A DNA stretch of 64,000 bases from Cyanobacterium sp. Dongsha4 (GTDB lineage Bacteria > Cyanobacteriota > Cyanobacteriia > Cyanobacteriales > Cyanobacteriaceae): assembly GCF_036345015.1 (NCBI RefSeq), contig NZ_CP084098.1, positions 2,679,326-2,743,325 on the forward strand. The letters run 5' to 3'. Each line of letters begins with the position of its first letter. Position 1 is the stretch's first letter. This document shows positions 53,001 to 62,000 of the stretch, piece after piece. A program made the translations under genes and the position numbers. A model generated the notes under the pieces. That model searched no databases and had not been told where the DNA came from. It saw only the letters and a list, made by a program, of their open reading frames with translations.

Positions 53001-56000
53001 AGTTCTAGTGATAACCCCACTAATTTTGGTACGGATAACACCCGTCAATATAATATTTTTGTAAATGATGGGAATAATGTTCAAGGTGTAAACAACAATG
53101 CAGGAGGACTAAATCCATTAGACTCCGACACTCTTTCTGGGGGAATAGCGATTACACCCACCAATGATCCCCCTGTCATTGACTTTGATCCCACCGACTT
53201 GGGGACTCTTAACTATACCACTACTTTCACAGAAATGAGCGTTCCTGACACGGGGGCGAATGCGGTTAACTTCACTATTAATAACGGTTCTGGTACTAAT
53301 GTTAGCGATCCTGATAGCACTGTTTTAAGTAACCTAACAATTAGTATAGACAGTAATACCATACAAACAGGGGATCAACTGCGTTTAGGTACAACGGTCA
53401 TTGACTTAACCTCTGCCACAGGTTTTGGAACTGTTACCTATGGTGGTACAACTTTTGCTTACAATGTGTCTGATGTTAGTGGTCAGCGTACTATCACTTT
53501 TACTAATAATAGTGGTGTTACAGCTCCGTTAGGAGACTTTGAAACCCTTGTTGATGACCTGAAGTATAACAGTTCTTCCGATGACCCCAATGGTACTCGT
53601 GTCTTTAGTGCTACCGTTACTGATGACGGCAATCTTACCTCTGGTATCGCAACTTTTACTGTTAACTTAGTAGGGGTTAATGATTCTCCAACTTTTACAG
53701 ACCTAGATAATTTAATCCACATAGAAGGTGAACCTGCGGAAATTTACGATAATGATGTGACTTTGAGTGATATTGATTCTCCTAACTTCAATGGTGGTTT
53801 TTTGAGAGTCTTTTATCCTAGTCCTCTTAATCCGGGAGGAGTGAATAATAGTTCATTCGATTCTGGTGATCAACTCGGTATCAATACCAGTGGTGATATA
53901 ACTATTACTGGGGTAAATAATAATATCGTTAACTATCAAGGGCAACGCATCGGTGTCATTGTACCAAGTTTAGATGGACAGAATGGAACAGAACTCCGTA
54001 TCAGATTCGATCGCGACGAGGCAACCCCGACAGCAGTAGAAGCATTAATCGAAAATGTTACATTTAACAATACATCAGATGATCCTTCTGCAATTGATCG
54101 AGCAATACGTTTTCTAGTTATTGATGGAGATGGACTAGATAATGGGGGAAGCGATCGCACTGCTTTAACCAGAACCATAACAGTTATTCCTGTCAATGAT
54201 GAACCTACTCTTACTGCTACAGGAGATAATCCTACCTACACGGAAGGCGATCCCCCTGTAACCGTATTTAGTGGTGCTTCTGCTAATACTATTGAAGCAG
54301 GTCAAACCCTCACAGACTTTGAAATAACTATTACCAATGTCACCGACAGTGATGAAATATTAACCATTGATGGTACGGCTATCAGCTTAAGTAATAGTTC
54401 AGGTACAACTGCTACAAATGGTTTTAACTACAATGTTCATGTGGATGCTTCAAATACAGTTACCCTTACTTTTAGTGGAGGTAGTTTAGATACCACGCAA
54501 ATGGCAGTCTTGATAAACAGTATGACTTATAGTAATACAGATCAAGACCCGAACGATATTAATCCCAGAGTTATAACTATTACCTCTCTTTCCGACAGTG
54601 GGTCTAACGGTACTACTTACACCGATGAAAATGGTAATAATTATACTGATGATAATATAAATGATACTTTGGCGATCACCTCAACTATAACCGTATTTTC
54701 AAACGAACCTCCCAATGTCCAAGGGGAAACGAATACAACTCCAGAAGACACGCCCTTAAATATCACGGCAAGTCCCTCCACTGGACTGTTAGCCAATGAT
54801 AGTGACCCTAATGGTGACATCTTAAGAATTACCCAATTTAGCGTTGATGTTAATGGGGATGGAACTATTGGAGTTGCAGAAACCTTCAGTATCCCCCCTA
54901 ACAGTAATAATAGTGTAACTAGCATTACCAAGAAAGTTAATGGTATAAATGTCACTGTAGGAGATTTAACTATTGATTCCAACGGTGGTTATATCTTTAC
55001 CCCTGCACCTAACTTTAACGGAACAGTACCGATTGTCACCTATACTGTTAGCGATACACAGGGCGCTACGGCAACAGCGAATCTAAACCTAAGCGTTACT
55101 CCTGTTAATGATAGTCCTCTCGCAGATGATGTAACTTTACCCGCTATTGCTTCTAACAATACTAATCCCACAGGTACGCTTATAAGTAATTTATTTAACA
55201 CCACTCAAAATACATATAATGATGAGCGCGATCGGGTGACGGGAGGTAGTAATGTTAATAACTTATTGGGAATGGCAGTTGTGGATAATGTTGCCAATGC
55301 TTCTACCCAAGGAACATGGCAGTATGAATATCGTCGTCGTTGGTATCCTATTCCTACTAATGCTATTACTTCAAACACCATTAATGACACCAAGGCGTTA
55401 GTTTTACCTGTTAACACCTCCATTCGTTTTGTTCCTGTAAATGGTTTTACTGGTACTCCTGAATTAGATGTCAGATTGATTGATAATAATACTGGTTCTG
55501 CTGGTTTATCAACAGCATACGGTTCAATTACTATTCCTACTTCTAATGTTAATCTGGGTAGTAAGAGTACGGGATTACCAAGCGGTAGTCCAACGAATGA
55601 TACCAGTGCCATTAGTTTACTAGCAAAAGTCAGTATCAATGTTGGTCCAGTGAATACCCCTCCTGTTATTAATGATCTCGATGGGGATGTTTTACAGGTT
55701 ACACCAACTGATCCTGCCATTATCATTGATGAAAGAACTATCGGAACTGTGTCAACCCTAGTGGATACGGAACTATTAAAAACTGGTGGTAAACTAACTA
55801 TTACTCCTAGTATTTCCGCTTCCTTTGATGGTTCTTATGACCTCACTGGTGAAACACTATCTTTCAATACTGGTTCTGGTATAACTCTTGATACTAGCAA
55901 TCCCAGTAATCAGATTATAAGTATTAATGGTCAGCCAATCGGTACTTTTATAGGAGGAGATGATGGAAATCCTTTAGTCATAACCTTTAGCAAACAACTT

Positions 56001-56840
56001 ACGAATGGTGAAGCCAATATTTTAATTAGCAATATCACCTACGAAACTGATGGAGATAAAGGGGTACGATCGATTTCTTTCTTAGCGAATGATTCTCTCC
56101 TTAATTCCAATCTGGCAACGGCTTATGTCGTTATTAATGATACTCCAAATGGTTTCATATCGTCTTTTGACACCCAACCAGGTCCTGATATTATTGAAGG
56201 TACTGCACAGAATGATTTTATCAATGGTCGGGGTGCTAACGATATTCTTTATGGAGCTCAAGGAGATGATTTGTTAATGGGAGAAGCAGGAGGCGATCGA
56301 CTCTATGCTGGAGATGATAACGATACTGTTTCAGGAGGAGATGGTGGAGACTTTTTGGCAGGGGAAAATGGTGATGATTTGCTGATGGGTGATGCCGGAC
56401 GCGATCGACTCACAGGAGGTTTTGGCAATGATACCCTGATTGGTGGTGCAGAAGCGGATAGTCTCACAGGAGGAGGCGGTATGGATTATTTTGATTACCG
56501 CAATCTTAAAGACTCTATTTTGGGAACTTCTGCTGTTCCTCTTTATGATTTAATTGAGGACTTTAATCCCAATGAAGATAAAATTATTACCCGAAACTCT
56601 ATTACCTTTAATTCTGGTATGTTGAGCGTTGCAGGTTTAACGGAATCAAACATTCAATCCGTGTTAACAAATACAACATTCGGAGCTGATACGGCTAGTT
56701 TATTCAAGTTGAATGATTCACCGTTAAGATATTTCCTCGCTATCAATGATTCTAATGCAGGGTTTAGTGCAACCACAGATAGTATTATCGAACTTAAAAC
56801 CTTCGTGGGTATCGATTCAAGTGTTTTTGCTACTATCTAA
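44064..56840 (+). CDS. Giant RTX adhesin with about 24 cadherin-like repeats
   Basis: A 4258-residue surface protein. It lacks a Sec signal peptide. From residue 1 to about 4030 it is a string of cadherin/CSPG-like modules. Their joints carry (V/I)xP(V/I)NDxP motifs, of which I count 24. Five modules share a W-containing block (STQGTWQYS..., then LRFVPNANFNGTPG...). Residues about 4050-4160 are calcium-binding RTX nonapeptides (GDDLLMGEAGGDRLYAGDDN, GGFGNDTLIGGAEADSLTG), followed by a cyanobacterial-type RTX C-terminal domain (FDYRNLKDSILGTS, LYDLIEDFNPNEDKI). This layout fits type I secretion. Export genes are not adjacent. It probably mediates cell-cell or surface attachment in the presence of calcium. 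Start ATG 44064. Confidence 0.92.
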   Translation: MAVTIIDSNLTPFEYIFNEDNSLIFNTISLNDDPSAIVTVTLTVSNGTLTLDTNAIPNLTFTTGDGTNDTAVEFSGTLANVNDALSGLAFAPNANFNGNETLSISISSSVSDGINPPIVTTDSQNVSLSITAVNDDPILTPISALAVDEGEANVVFTNDQFGLSDPDIITGQQVVTQQIVSIESLPTKGTLRLDGNILVVGSVFSYDQLSLLTYTHNGDDVSPGDTDFFTVKVNDGGGGESAITQIDINLIPVNVAPIVGFEEVAFLEGSINNVRAPIIDLGDIADTPATATVTIDAVDNAGQGRLYFDTNNNGFYDTGEDLVVGQTFTADQVDQIRFDSNGAEPTLPLPFYTITVTDAGGGLGAGNELSTTATIPVFINPVDDDPTLGVNNPLTVEGGSTTVITDSFLRVDDIDSEAKNLVYSLDSRPTKGVLQLYIGGATGDKNDDNNWVNLGIGGLFTQKQIDDEDIRYVHEVHSTNATDNDSFSFVVRDSALRTIFPIADEEGGIRSTPLPSIDPRPLDIITFNININNPQTDPLVTNPSGSTTGYGGDTGTRLDNAPIVDVNTTFTKNNSPQVPDEGGFNVITDEMLNYKFVNSGVTVIQDEQVVYTLKSLPDNIDPSGGLFKNGVKLVIDSTFTQQDINDGLITFVHNDTENFISSFDYSVSYGGEIRINDTFSIDVNPVNDTPTIGQGSSVTLKEGEVTTITSSQLSLNDVDGDNGNSDKVGIGFATINILEFQVTALPTHGTLFLDANGNGLDFTDNNGNGKFDPGVDTSTEIITTTQWIAKQDLIDDKVKYLHDGTENFLDQFTVRARDDQNIPEVQPDSSISGNAVINIDIFPVNDTPIVPLTSSTDPANDITIPDPFPGEVATATNKGLGFVTPLNEGDTGLIDNSLLQAIDSDNNSIQRQYRLTQAVQNGTLLLDGKVLGVGSTFTQKDIDDGRLSYKHNGSENFTDFFRFTISDGNKTTNVAQFDIKVNPLNDKATLATATTTFDLGSPDPLAITGISVADVDLVNVVVGETDRIRVTIDPKLTQAYGSQNSGDTFDSGTLNLTNTTGITFIQGTNNTLGNKLVIEGTLADINNALASLTYQTNTDLNQTIELNVTVDDRLYDGSGNVIGANGGLLNQNPSGGTLPLNDANNTITRVININVSTVNEDTGILNVPANVTVTEDVASGAIFSGIEVRDPDTFQATNNTVQLSVTNGTLSFNNPPSGFTITGQGTNTINITGTFEPASIDALFNALRYTGNANFNGSDTLNIQAVGQGSVGQGSSNIAIADIPITVTPVNDTPTVTVPNTQILNNSSITFSSGNGNLISIDDINDFNVTNTPDAVNNFRVTLTVTKSGNPDGTLTINGASGLVDSNTDAHIVVLEGTKESINQALDGLIYTPTNSNSDLAATLDILVEDLGNGGTLISGNGGNLTDQKQVIINVSDINDRPFFNQLDGTSANPYIENDGAIILDSDAILKDNELELFNNWRGSVLTIQRGTVDGSNNGTFTPNAEDIFGGSILSGGNVIVSGTTIGTFTNTGGVLTINFNNNATNSLVDSALQQVTYRNSTEDPLPSVNLVYTINDGNSINGDPIPSGSQGSGGALSFSQAITVNITPQPDAPVITPTTGNAIFTEAVGQIGNNTAIDVDNAITLTDVDDTQMTNATISISSGFTTGDVLNINGATVGQVIAGTNITFDSYNSGTGVLTLSGIDTKANYETVLRSLTFINTGDDPTNTTRTITYNVTDANSDGAGAATGTATRNITVIPVNDEPTLISNGLDPKFVEGNNFKTLFNNSVTSTIEAGQLINQLVFTVDNIRNGTSERIRLNGVNRPLITNVTNLNINNGFTATISYNSGTRISTITINHTTGATPAQIDALVNGFAYSNTSQDPTAGNRVVTITSITDNGGVLNGGDDNSNLNLVSTIEVIPVNDQPTLNATGVSNAPYNENASAVDLFSTISSSTIESGQTLTQLQLTVSNVSDGVNEVLNIDGSAVTLTNGNTINTTNGYTINVSESSGTATLTITKTGNATTGQINSLVDGLSYQNNSEAPTAGNRTITITTLTDSGANNSFDVDGVTYNNDNFNENVNRIATVVVNPINDAPVLNPAPDLSLSTTEDIGIPSGAVGFLIGDFVDLVNGSGNDNITDVDNNPSTGIALTNASNLGKIYYSTNNGTNWTEFTGTLSDSNALLLANDGNTRLFFSPNTDINGTLASGITFRAWDQTTGTNGGTANTTTNGGTTAFSNDTDTIRIQITPVNDAPTRTIATTNLASILEDNTNPVGATVDSLFNPTFSDVRDNQIVNSGSSPNNFAGIAITNNNANASTQGVWQYSSNGGTSWTPLPSVSSSSAFVLAPTDLLRFVPVANYHGTPGSLITRLIDTSSGAVTSGTTVNVSNDNSLSGGTTQYSNSSNAVTLTTSVTSVNDAPSGTDNTVTTNEDAAYTFTTANFGFTDLPNDSIAPNNLNRVLITTLPTNGTLTLNGSSITAGTFINVADVSAGNLRFVPDTNENGNNYATFTFQVEDNGGTDNNGVDLDQTPNTITVNVNPVNDAPIAQGTVSINQESEDNNNPSGTIINSLILDPANYSDNLDDIVTAVGTDNDTPMSAIAVIGSNNYVAGQGTWQYSNGSGGWINIPNSGLSNANALIIPAGRDIRFVPNPNFFGTPGSLNVRLADGTNILTASTSSSDFKNLGTVGGTSAWSNGTVTITTNGITNINDRPTATNTSITGAVEDNPTPALDVTGANFGYSDATDNQTGITGGGNASSSFGGIAIVGNTADSATQGNWQYNTGSGWVNVGSVSDNSALILPENAQLRFVPNANFNGNPDPLSVRVADTSQTFASGVNITSNLTQTSTWSEAIDLSAPISPRNDNPVLTATHGNISVTENNTTGTGNSIEPVNLLSNSDVTDIDLTTTNGLASNIFGAGTITARITDGVSGDILQIDPSFTLPNGVTVSGGTGNIPFLITLDEDTTLTEVNNILNNIQYRSSSDNPTNFGTDNTRQYNIFVNDGNNVQGVNNNAGGLNPLDSDTLSGGIAITPTNDPPVIDFDPTDLGTLNYTTTFTEMSVPDTGANAVNFTINNGSGTNVSDPDSTVLSNLTISIDSNTIQTGDQLRLGTTVIDLTSATGFGTVTYGGTTFAYNVSDVSGQRTITFTNNSGVTAPLGDFETLVDDLKYNSSSDDPNGTRVFSATVTDDGNLTSGIATFTVNLVGVNDSPTFTDLDNLIHIEGEPAEIYDNDVTLSDIDSPNFNGGFLRVFYPSPLNPGGVNNSSFDSGDQLGINTSGDITITGVNNNIVNYQGQRIGVIVPSLDGQNGTELRIRFDRDEATPTAVEALIENVTFNNTSDDPSAIDRAIRFLVIDGDGLDNGGSDRTALTRTITVIPVNDEPTLTATGDNPTYTEGDPPVTVFSGASANTIEAGQTLTDFEITITNVTDSDEILTIDGTAISLSNSSGTTATNGFNYNVHVDASNTVTLTFSGGSLDTTQMAVLINSMTYSNTDQDPNDINPRVITITSLSDSGSNGTTYTDENGNNYTDDNINDTLAITSTITVFSNEPPNVQGETNTTPEDTPLNITASPSTGLLANDSDPNGDILRITQFSVDVNGDGTIGVAETFSIPPNSNNSVTSITKKVNGINVTVGDLTIDSNGGYIFTPAPNFNGTVPIVTYTVSDTQGATATANLNLSVTPVNDSPLADDVTLPAIASNNTNPTGTLISNLFNTTQNTYNDERDRVTGGSNVNNLLGMAVVDNVANASTQGTWQYEYRRRWYPIPTNAITSNTINDTKALVLPVNTSIRFVPVNGFTGTPELDVRLIDNNTGSAGLSTAYGSITIPTSNVNLGSKSTGLPSGSPTNDTSAISLLAKVSINVGPVNTPPVINDLDGDVLQVTPTDPAIIIDERTIGTVSTLVDTELLKTGGKLTITPSISASFDGSYDLTGETLSFNTGSGITLDTSNPSNQIISINGQPIGTFIGGDDGNPLVITFSKQLTNGEANILISNITYETDGDKGVRSISFLANDSLLNSNLATAYVVINDTPNGFISSFDTQPGPDIIEGTAQNDFINGRGANDILYGAQGDDLLMGEAGGDRLYAGDDNDTVSGGDGGDFLAGENGDDLLMGDAGRDRLTGGFGNDTLIGGAEADSLTGGGGMDYFDYRNLKDSILGTSAVPLYDLIEDFNPNEDKIITRNSITFNSGMLSVAGLTESNIQSVLTNTTFGADTASLFKLNDSPLRYFLAINDSNAGFSATTDSIIELKTFVGIDSSVFATI

Positions 56841-56848
56841 TCTCATAA

Positions 56849-56889
56849 GGGTTGAACAATCTTCAACCCCTATCTAGGTAGGTTTTTTT
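56849..56889 (+). terminator. Terminator of the giant adhesin gene
   Basis: GGGTTGAA (56849-56856) and TTCAACCC (56862-56869) form an 8-bp stem with a five-base loop. A short CCTA/TAGG stem and seven T residues follow, ending at 56889. Confidence 0.7.
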
Positions 56890-57062
56890 CATTGTCGGTT
56901 CAGTTGCTGAAATTTGCGATCGCTCTGTTGACTGCTACGCTCTATTTCTTGACTTAAATGTTTGAGTCTGAGATCAGTTTTTTGCAGTTGGCGATCGATT
57001 TCTTTCTGAGATTGAGCTAATTCTGCTAAAATTCTTCAAACATCATCGACAGTGGTGGTCAT
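56889..57062 (-). pseudogene. Remnant of a coiled-coil MTTTVDDVWRLL-type protein
   Basis: The minus strand reads MTTTVDDV, a TGA stop, then RILAELAQSQKEIDRQL and QKTDLRLKHLSQEIERSSQQ, ending in NRQ and a stop. Cyanobacterial coiled-coil proteins of this type have Trp at the stop position (DVWxLLAELAxSQ), so a TGG-to-TGA change probably occurred. They are normally much longer with a C-terminal PD-(D/E)XK-like nuclease domain. Here the frame ends after 58 codons, so it is also truncated. A MITE lies 10 bases upstream of the remnant's start. Confidence 0.65.
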
Positions 57063-57072
57063 AACTGTATTT

Positions 57073-57300
57073 AACCTGAGTTTTGGATAAGCTGAAAGCT
57101 GAAACCAACTCGTAGTCAGAAAACCTTATAGCTTCTTCTTAGAAATAACGATAAAATTGCCTTAACCCGAACTAACGTAAAATCAATTTATTCAGCTTTT
57201 TTGTCAATAATTATTGCTTTTAACTCCGAACTCCGAACTCCGAACTCCGAACTCAGGTGACACCTAACCTTATCGGATATTCTTAAACCAAACTGAGGTT
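57073..57300. mobile_element. MITE, copy 3 (228 bp)
   Basis: It has the same inverted ends and interior as copies 1 and 2. The flanking direct repeats are ATTT at 57069-57072 and 57301-57304, so the target differs from the AATT of the other copies while keeping four A/T bases. It lacks the additional segment of copy 1. Confidence 0.9.
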
Positions 57301-57333
57301 ATTTACGTCAAATTGACTGTTTTATTTGTTTTT

Positions 57334-58908
57334 CTATTCTAAACCAGCACCCGCACCAGCACGGATGATAGAAACTTGCTCATGTAACTGTGTTGCTTGA
57401 TCTAAAGCGAAACCAGCGGCCGCATCAAAATCCCATAACTGATCTGCGGCGGGAGGCCCTCCATCCACGACTAAATCATCTATGGTACTTAAGTTTGGGT
57501 CGATCGCATCAATGGTAAAACTTGGGGTGATTACTAAACAAGCAGAAGTCGTACAGTCTAAACTAGCATAAAATCCATTAGCAGTTCCTCCAGAAAAATA
57601 GAGGGCATTTGGAAGGCTTAATTCTCCAGTTACCGACTGCACTGCACCGTTGGGAAGAACTAAAGTCGCACTACCAGAAACAAAAGCAGAAGGACGATCA
57701 TCTGGAGATAAACCATTTTGTCCAGCTCCAGCTCGAATAACAGAAACAACATTGGATAATTCTATGAATGGATCTGCATATGAATAAAGAATCGCTGCGG
57801 CAGAGGCATTCAAGTCAAAACTAGAAGGGGTCAAACTACTAGAAGGAGCAAAAGGATTACCCGGCAATACTTCTCCCGGAGTGATAGACAATTCTGTTAT
57901 ATATAAATAATCAGGTAGATTAACCGGATCTACTTCCAGATATTCAGGATAGATAGAAACACAACCAACATCCGCAGATGTACCGGGGGCGGCACATAAA
58001 GGGCTAGGGGCATTCCCAAAAAATAAACCTGCAGGTAATGTCATTTCGCCACTAACAGACATAGTTAAGCCATCAGGATTAGTCACAGTAATGCTACCCA
58101 TTGCCCTAGCTTGGACTTGGGTTGAAAACACCCCCCCTGAGTCTTTTACCGCTCTGATGATAGATACTTGCTCTGCTAAAGTATTGTTCGGATTTGTCAA
58201 TAAATTGGCGGCGGTAGAATGGAAATCAAGTATGCCAGGTTGAAGAATATCAATAGCACCAGCGTTAACAGATAATTCAGTTATTATGGGAGTAGGATTA
58301 GTCAATGGAGCTTCTACAAAAGGACTAATCTTAAAGCAACCAGTACCGTCAGCACAACCAGTTAAGCCAGGAGTTCCATCATCTATAAGACCCTTAAAGT
58401 ATAGACCTGCAGGTAAAGATATTTCTCCACTAATTGTTTGCATTGAACCCCCAGGACTCATTAAAGTACTTTCCCCCGTTGCGATCGCCTGTTCTGTGGT
58501 AGGATTGCGCAAAAATTCGGGATTAGCTCTTAATATAGAAATAATTTGGGAAAGATTGCCCGTTGCATTTGCCAGTTCAATCGCCGCCTGTTGTTGTAAT
58601 GTAGGGGCTAAATTATTAAAATCTATTCCCCCCGGATTTACCACTAACTCATAAGTTGGATTACCTTCAATATTGCTACCGCTTGTGCTAGGAACAGGAA
58701 TTATTGTTAAGGTATTGCCAAAATTCCCCACAGGAACGGATAAACTACCTCCAACTGTTTGAATATAATCACCACTAGCACTGGGAATAAAATTAACGAT
58801 CGCCCCTGTGGCTGTAGCTTGGGCATTGGCTTCTTTTGCTGTAGTGCTAACCATTGTTAAAGTTGTCAGCAGGGGGATAATGGCAGTTTTAATTTGTTTT
58901 ATATTCAT
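57334..58908 (-). CDS. Secreted protein with four copies of an unrecognised repeat domain (GLE domain)
   Basis: A 524-residue protein with a Sec signal peptide (cleavage near ANA-QA, about residue 29). The rest is four related domains at about 31-135, 141-262, 265-401 and 406-524. Each has a strand block TLxxPxGxxQSVxGExSLPxG(L/Y)YF, a middle part with two cysteines 6-12 apart in domains 2, 3 and 4, a block ITELxVxxG or DDLVVDGG, and a helix ending (Q)VSIIRAGAG. The protein ends exactly after AGAGAGLE. A TTG start at 58935 is in frame, but ATG 58908 gives a normal signal peptide. The same domain forms the whole of the 157-residue protein at 63504. No family was recognised. Confidence 0.85.
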   Translation of the reverse strand: MNIKQIKTAIIPLLTTLTMVSTTAKEANAQATATGAIVNFIPSASGDYIQTVGGSLSVPVGNFGNTLTIIPVPSTSGSNIEGNPTYELVVNPGGIDFNNLAPTLQQQAAIELANATGNLSQIISILRANPEFLRNPTTEQAIATGESTLMSPGGSMQTISGEISLPAGLYFKGLIDDGTPGLTGCADGTGCFKISPFVEAPLTNPTPIITELSVNAGAIDILQPGILDFHSTAANLLTNPNNTLAEQVSIIRAVKDSGGVFSTQVQARAMGSITVTNPDGLTMSVSGEMTLPAGLFFGNAPSPLCAAPGTSADVGCVSIYPEYLEVDPVNLPDYLYITELSITPGEVLPGNPFAPSSSLTPSSFDLNASAAAILYSYADPFIELSNVVSVIRAGAGQNGLSPDDRPSAFVSGSATLVLPNGAVQSVTGELSLPNALYFSGGTANGFYASLDCTTSACLVITPSFTIDAIDPNLSTIDDLVVDGGPPAADQLWDFDAAAGFALDQATQLHEQVSIIRAGAGAGLE

Positions 58909-59055
58909 GATAGTTTGATAAGGTAATATATTCAAAAAGCAATACTAAATTGATGAGTAGTTCTAAATGTTATCGAATGACTTTAGCTCAAATTTACAGT
59001 AAATTCTCTCCCAAAACCAATTATAAGCTAGTACGCATCTAAATCGTCATTAGCC

Positions 59056-62000
59056 CTAAAAACGTAGATCTCCTTTTAAACTCCCGATGAAATCACCGCT
59101 TTCTGTCACCCCTAATTCTAGGCGCATAGAAGCCCTACTGTCAGGCATTTGATACTCAATAATACCTCCATAGCTTAATTCTTCTTCCCTACTGTTAAAT
59201 CCCTGATTGAGATCTATATAGTTACGAACATAAGGACCTATTGAAAAGTTATCTGTAATTTTCTGAGTTGCTTCAAGACCATAATAAACAGTATTACCTA
59301 ATTCTAAGTTTCCCCTGAAAATCGGTCCATTATTGAAACTGAATCTTCCGTTAATAAAGCCTACTACTTCGCCGTTTCCATACTGAGGAATAATACCTAA
59401 TGCACCGGTAACAGAAGTGCCATAACTGCGAGTTTGACGAGAGTATGTATAAGCAAGGGTAATCTGCCAAGGGTTATTACCACTACTGGCACTATTCCAA
59501 CTAAAGCGGAATAAAGGGCTATGGGTACTGATAGCTTTTAAGATATTATTTTCATCAAATTCAGGGGTAGAAAAATTAGCTGTGGCTAAAGCGTTAACAT
59601 AAACCCCTATCCATGGTTCTTCAAAGCCAAAATCATTACGACTTAAATCCCCGACAGAGTTAGGATCAACGTTAAACCATACCCCTGTATTGGCTGTATA
59701 AGCCCAATCTCCTGATGTTCCACTATAAAGCCCTTCGATGGTGGGCAAATTTACATAGCCGTTAAAATATTTAATATCTATATCCCGAACAAAATCTCGT
59801 CGTAACACGAAGCGATCGTATGCTAAGTCAAAGGTTTTGATAGGTACAGGGTAGGTAGTTAAATAACGAGAATTAAACTCTTGGACAAATTTTTGTCCTT
59901 CAGGGCTAATTAAAATTACCTGACTACCAAAATTTTCGTTGATAGGTTGCCCTCGATTTTCAAACTCGGTAGGTTGCAAAGGAATTGTATTCCCCAAAAA
60001 AGTTAAAGGTCCAAAATCTCGATTAGAAAGCCTTGCGGACTCGATAAATGTATTTCCTTCCCTCCAATCACCTATATCTTGTTGAATGAATTGTACTGCC
60101 CTTTTGATATTACCCGTTCTTATTTGAAAAATGTCTGACTCATCAGGAGTAACATAGGTTGGGAAAGTGATAAAACCAGACACCTGATTTAAACTACTAG
60201 CAGAATTACCATAGCCGATCGTACTATTCAAGCGGACGTTTATATCTCGTCTTTGTTCTGATGTGGCTTTAGTGGCAATGGGTCTAAAAATTTCATTGTT
60301 ATCCCTCCTTTCTCTGGCTTTTTCGAGACTCTCATCTAAAATGTGCAGATCCAAAGTGTGAAATACTGCTCCCAGCATCATACCAATACTAGCGTTAATA
60401 CTTTGAGTCTCATCAACATTGTTTAAATCGTCTGAGAGGGTGACAGACAATCCGGGGTTAGTAAATAGATTATAAAAAACTGCCCCTATATCTTCTTGGG
60501 AGTATTGCAGTAAAAAACGATTATGTAAGCCACTGAAGTAGAATCTGTACCAGTCTTTTTGATCATTAGCAATTTCAAAGGTGTTAATCTGAGGCGGCTG
60601 GATTCCCATATTGAGCCAAAAAAGAGAATTCCAATAATGATAATTTTTCTCTCTTTCGCTTAAGAAAGGATTAACCAAAATATTTAATAAGTCTTGGTTG
60701 TCAAATTTTCCGTCTTGAGCGATTTTGATGCCGGGGGTGGAAGTAACCTCACGGTTAAAAATAGGAGCTGAACTTCCTGTAATAGGATTTGTCCAATAAA
60801 TTCCTGCTTCTTCTAATATTTCTTTGGAAATAGTTTCTCCTCTTTTGAAGTCAATATCCGCTAATGCCGTTAAATCATTGGTAGGAAAACCTTGTAAGAT
60901 GAGGGGGCTATTTTCTACATCTAAATTGCGAAATAACGCTCCTCCCCCTCTGGGATTGAAGGTGGAAGCGACACCGATTTGACTATCATTAACAGCTTGG
61001 GGAGATGGTAAAATAATTGTTTCTTCGCCCGTACCAATACCACTGGTATTGAATTGAACATCTCCTGCGGGTACTCCTTCTGGGTTAACTACTTCCCCTG
61101 CTAAACTAAGTACCTGAAAATTTGATAAATCCTCTACATTAAAGAGTCTTTGTAAGTCGTTAGGTATTACCCAAACTGCTTGATAACCAGAAAAACTCTG
61201 TCTTTGAGTTAATATTTGTCGTTGAGTAATATCTGTTTGTCTTCCTTCATAGATTGCCCCCCCTAAGATACCTGCGACACTACCGACAATGGTATTGTCT
61301 TCTAACACCCAGTACAATTGGTCTTTATAAGGATAATAACCAAAACCAAATTTATTCCAAAAGGGATTGCGATCGGACTCTCTTAAGTCTAAATTAAGAT
61401 ACATATCATCGATGCGAGGCTTAAAAATAAAAGGAGAAAAAGTGAGACTATCTGAACCTCCGATAATCCAAGGATATTTTGTGGCAGTACCACTTAAAGC
61501 CTTATCAATAAATTCGGCAACCACTTCAGGCGGTACAGTTATGGTATCGGGAGGCTCTTGTTCTGGCTCTGGAGGTTCATCTTGTAAGGGGTCAACGGGT
61601 AAGGTTCTAGGGTCAGGTTGACGCTCAAAAGGTATTAGTCTATCTTCTGCTAATAAATCGCTTTGGGCAAAGAACTGTTCTTTCGCTAAAGAGTAACTGT
61701 CAGAATTTTGCCAATTTTGATTCTGGTTCTCTGTGATATTTAAAGCTAGTGGGGGGATGGTAAAAGATTCATTAAGGGCAATTTGAGGAGTAAAAGCAGA
61801 GTTTCTCCTTTCAGGAAGAAATAATTGGGCTAAATCGTATTCTTCTATATTCTGAGCAAGGAGATTGTTATTAAAAGGTGTTAAACTGACCTCTTGGGCA
61901 AAATCCGCAGGATTGAGAGCAATTTGAGGAGTAAAAGCAGAGTTTTCCCTTTCAGGAAGAAATAATTGAGCTAAATCGTATTCTTCTACATTCTGAGCAA

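Noticed and set aside
45491-55726. Numerous antisense open frames inside the giant adhesin
   Set aside because: They are mirror effects of the repetitive codon pattern of the adhesin and carry no domain or ribosome-site evidence.
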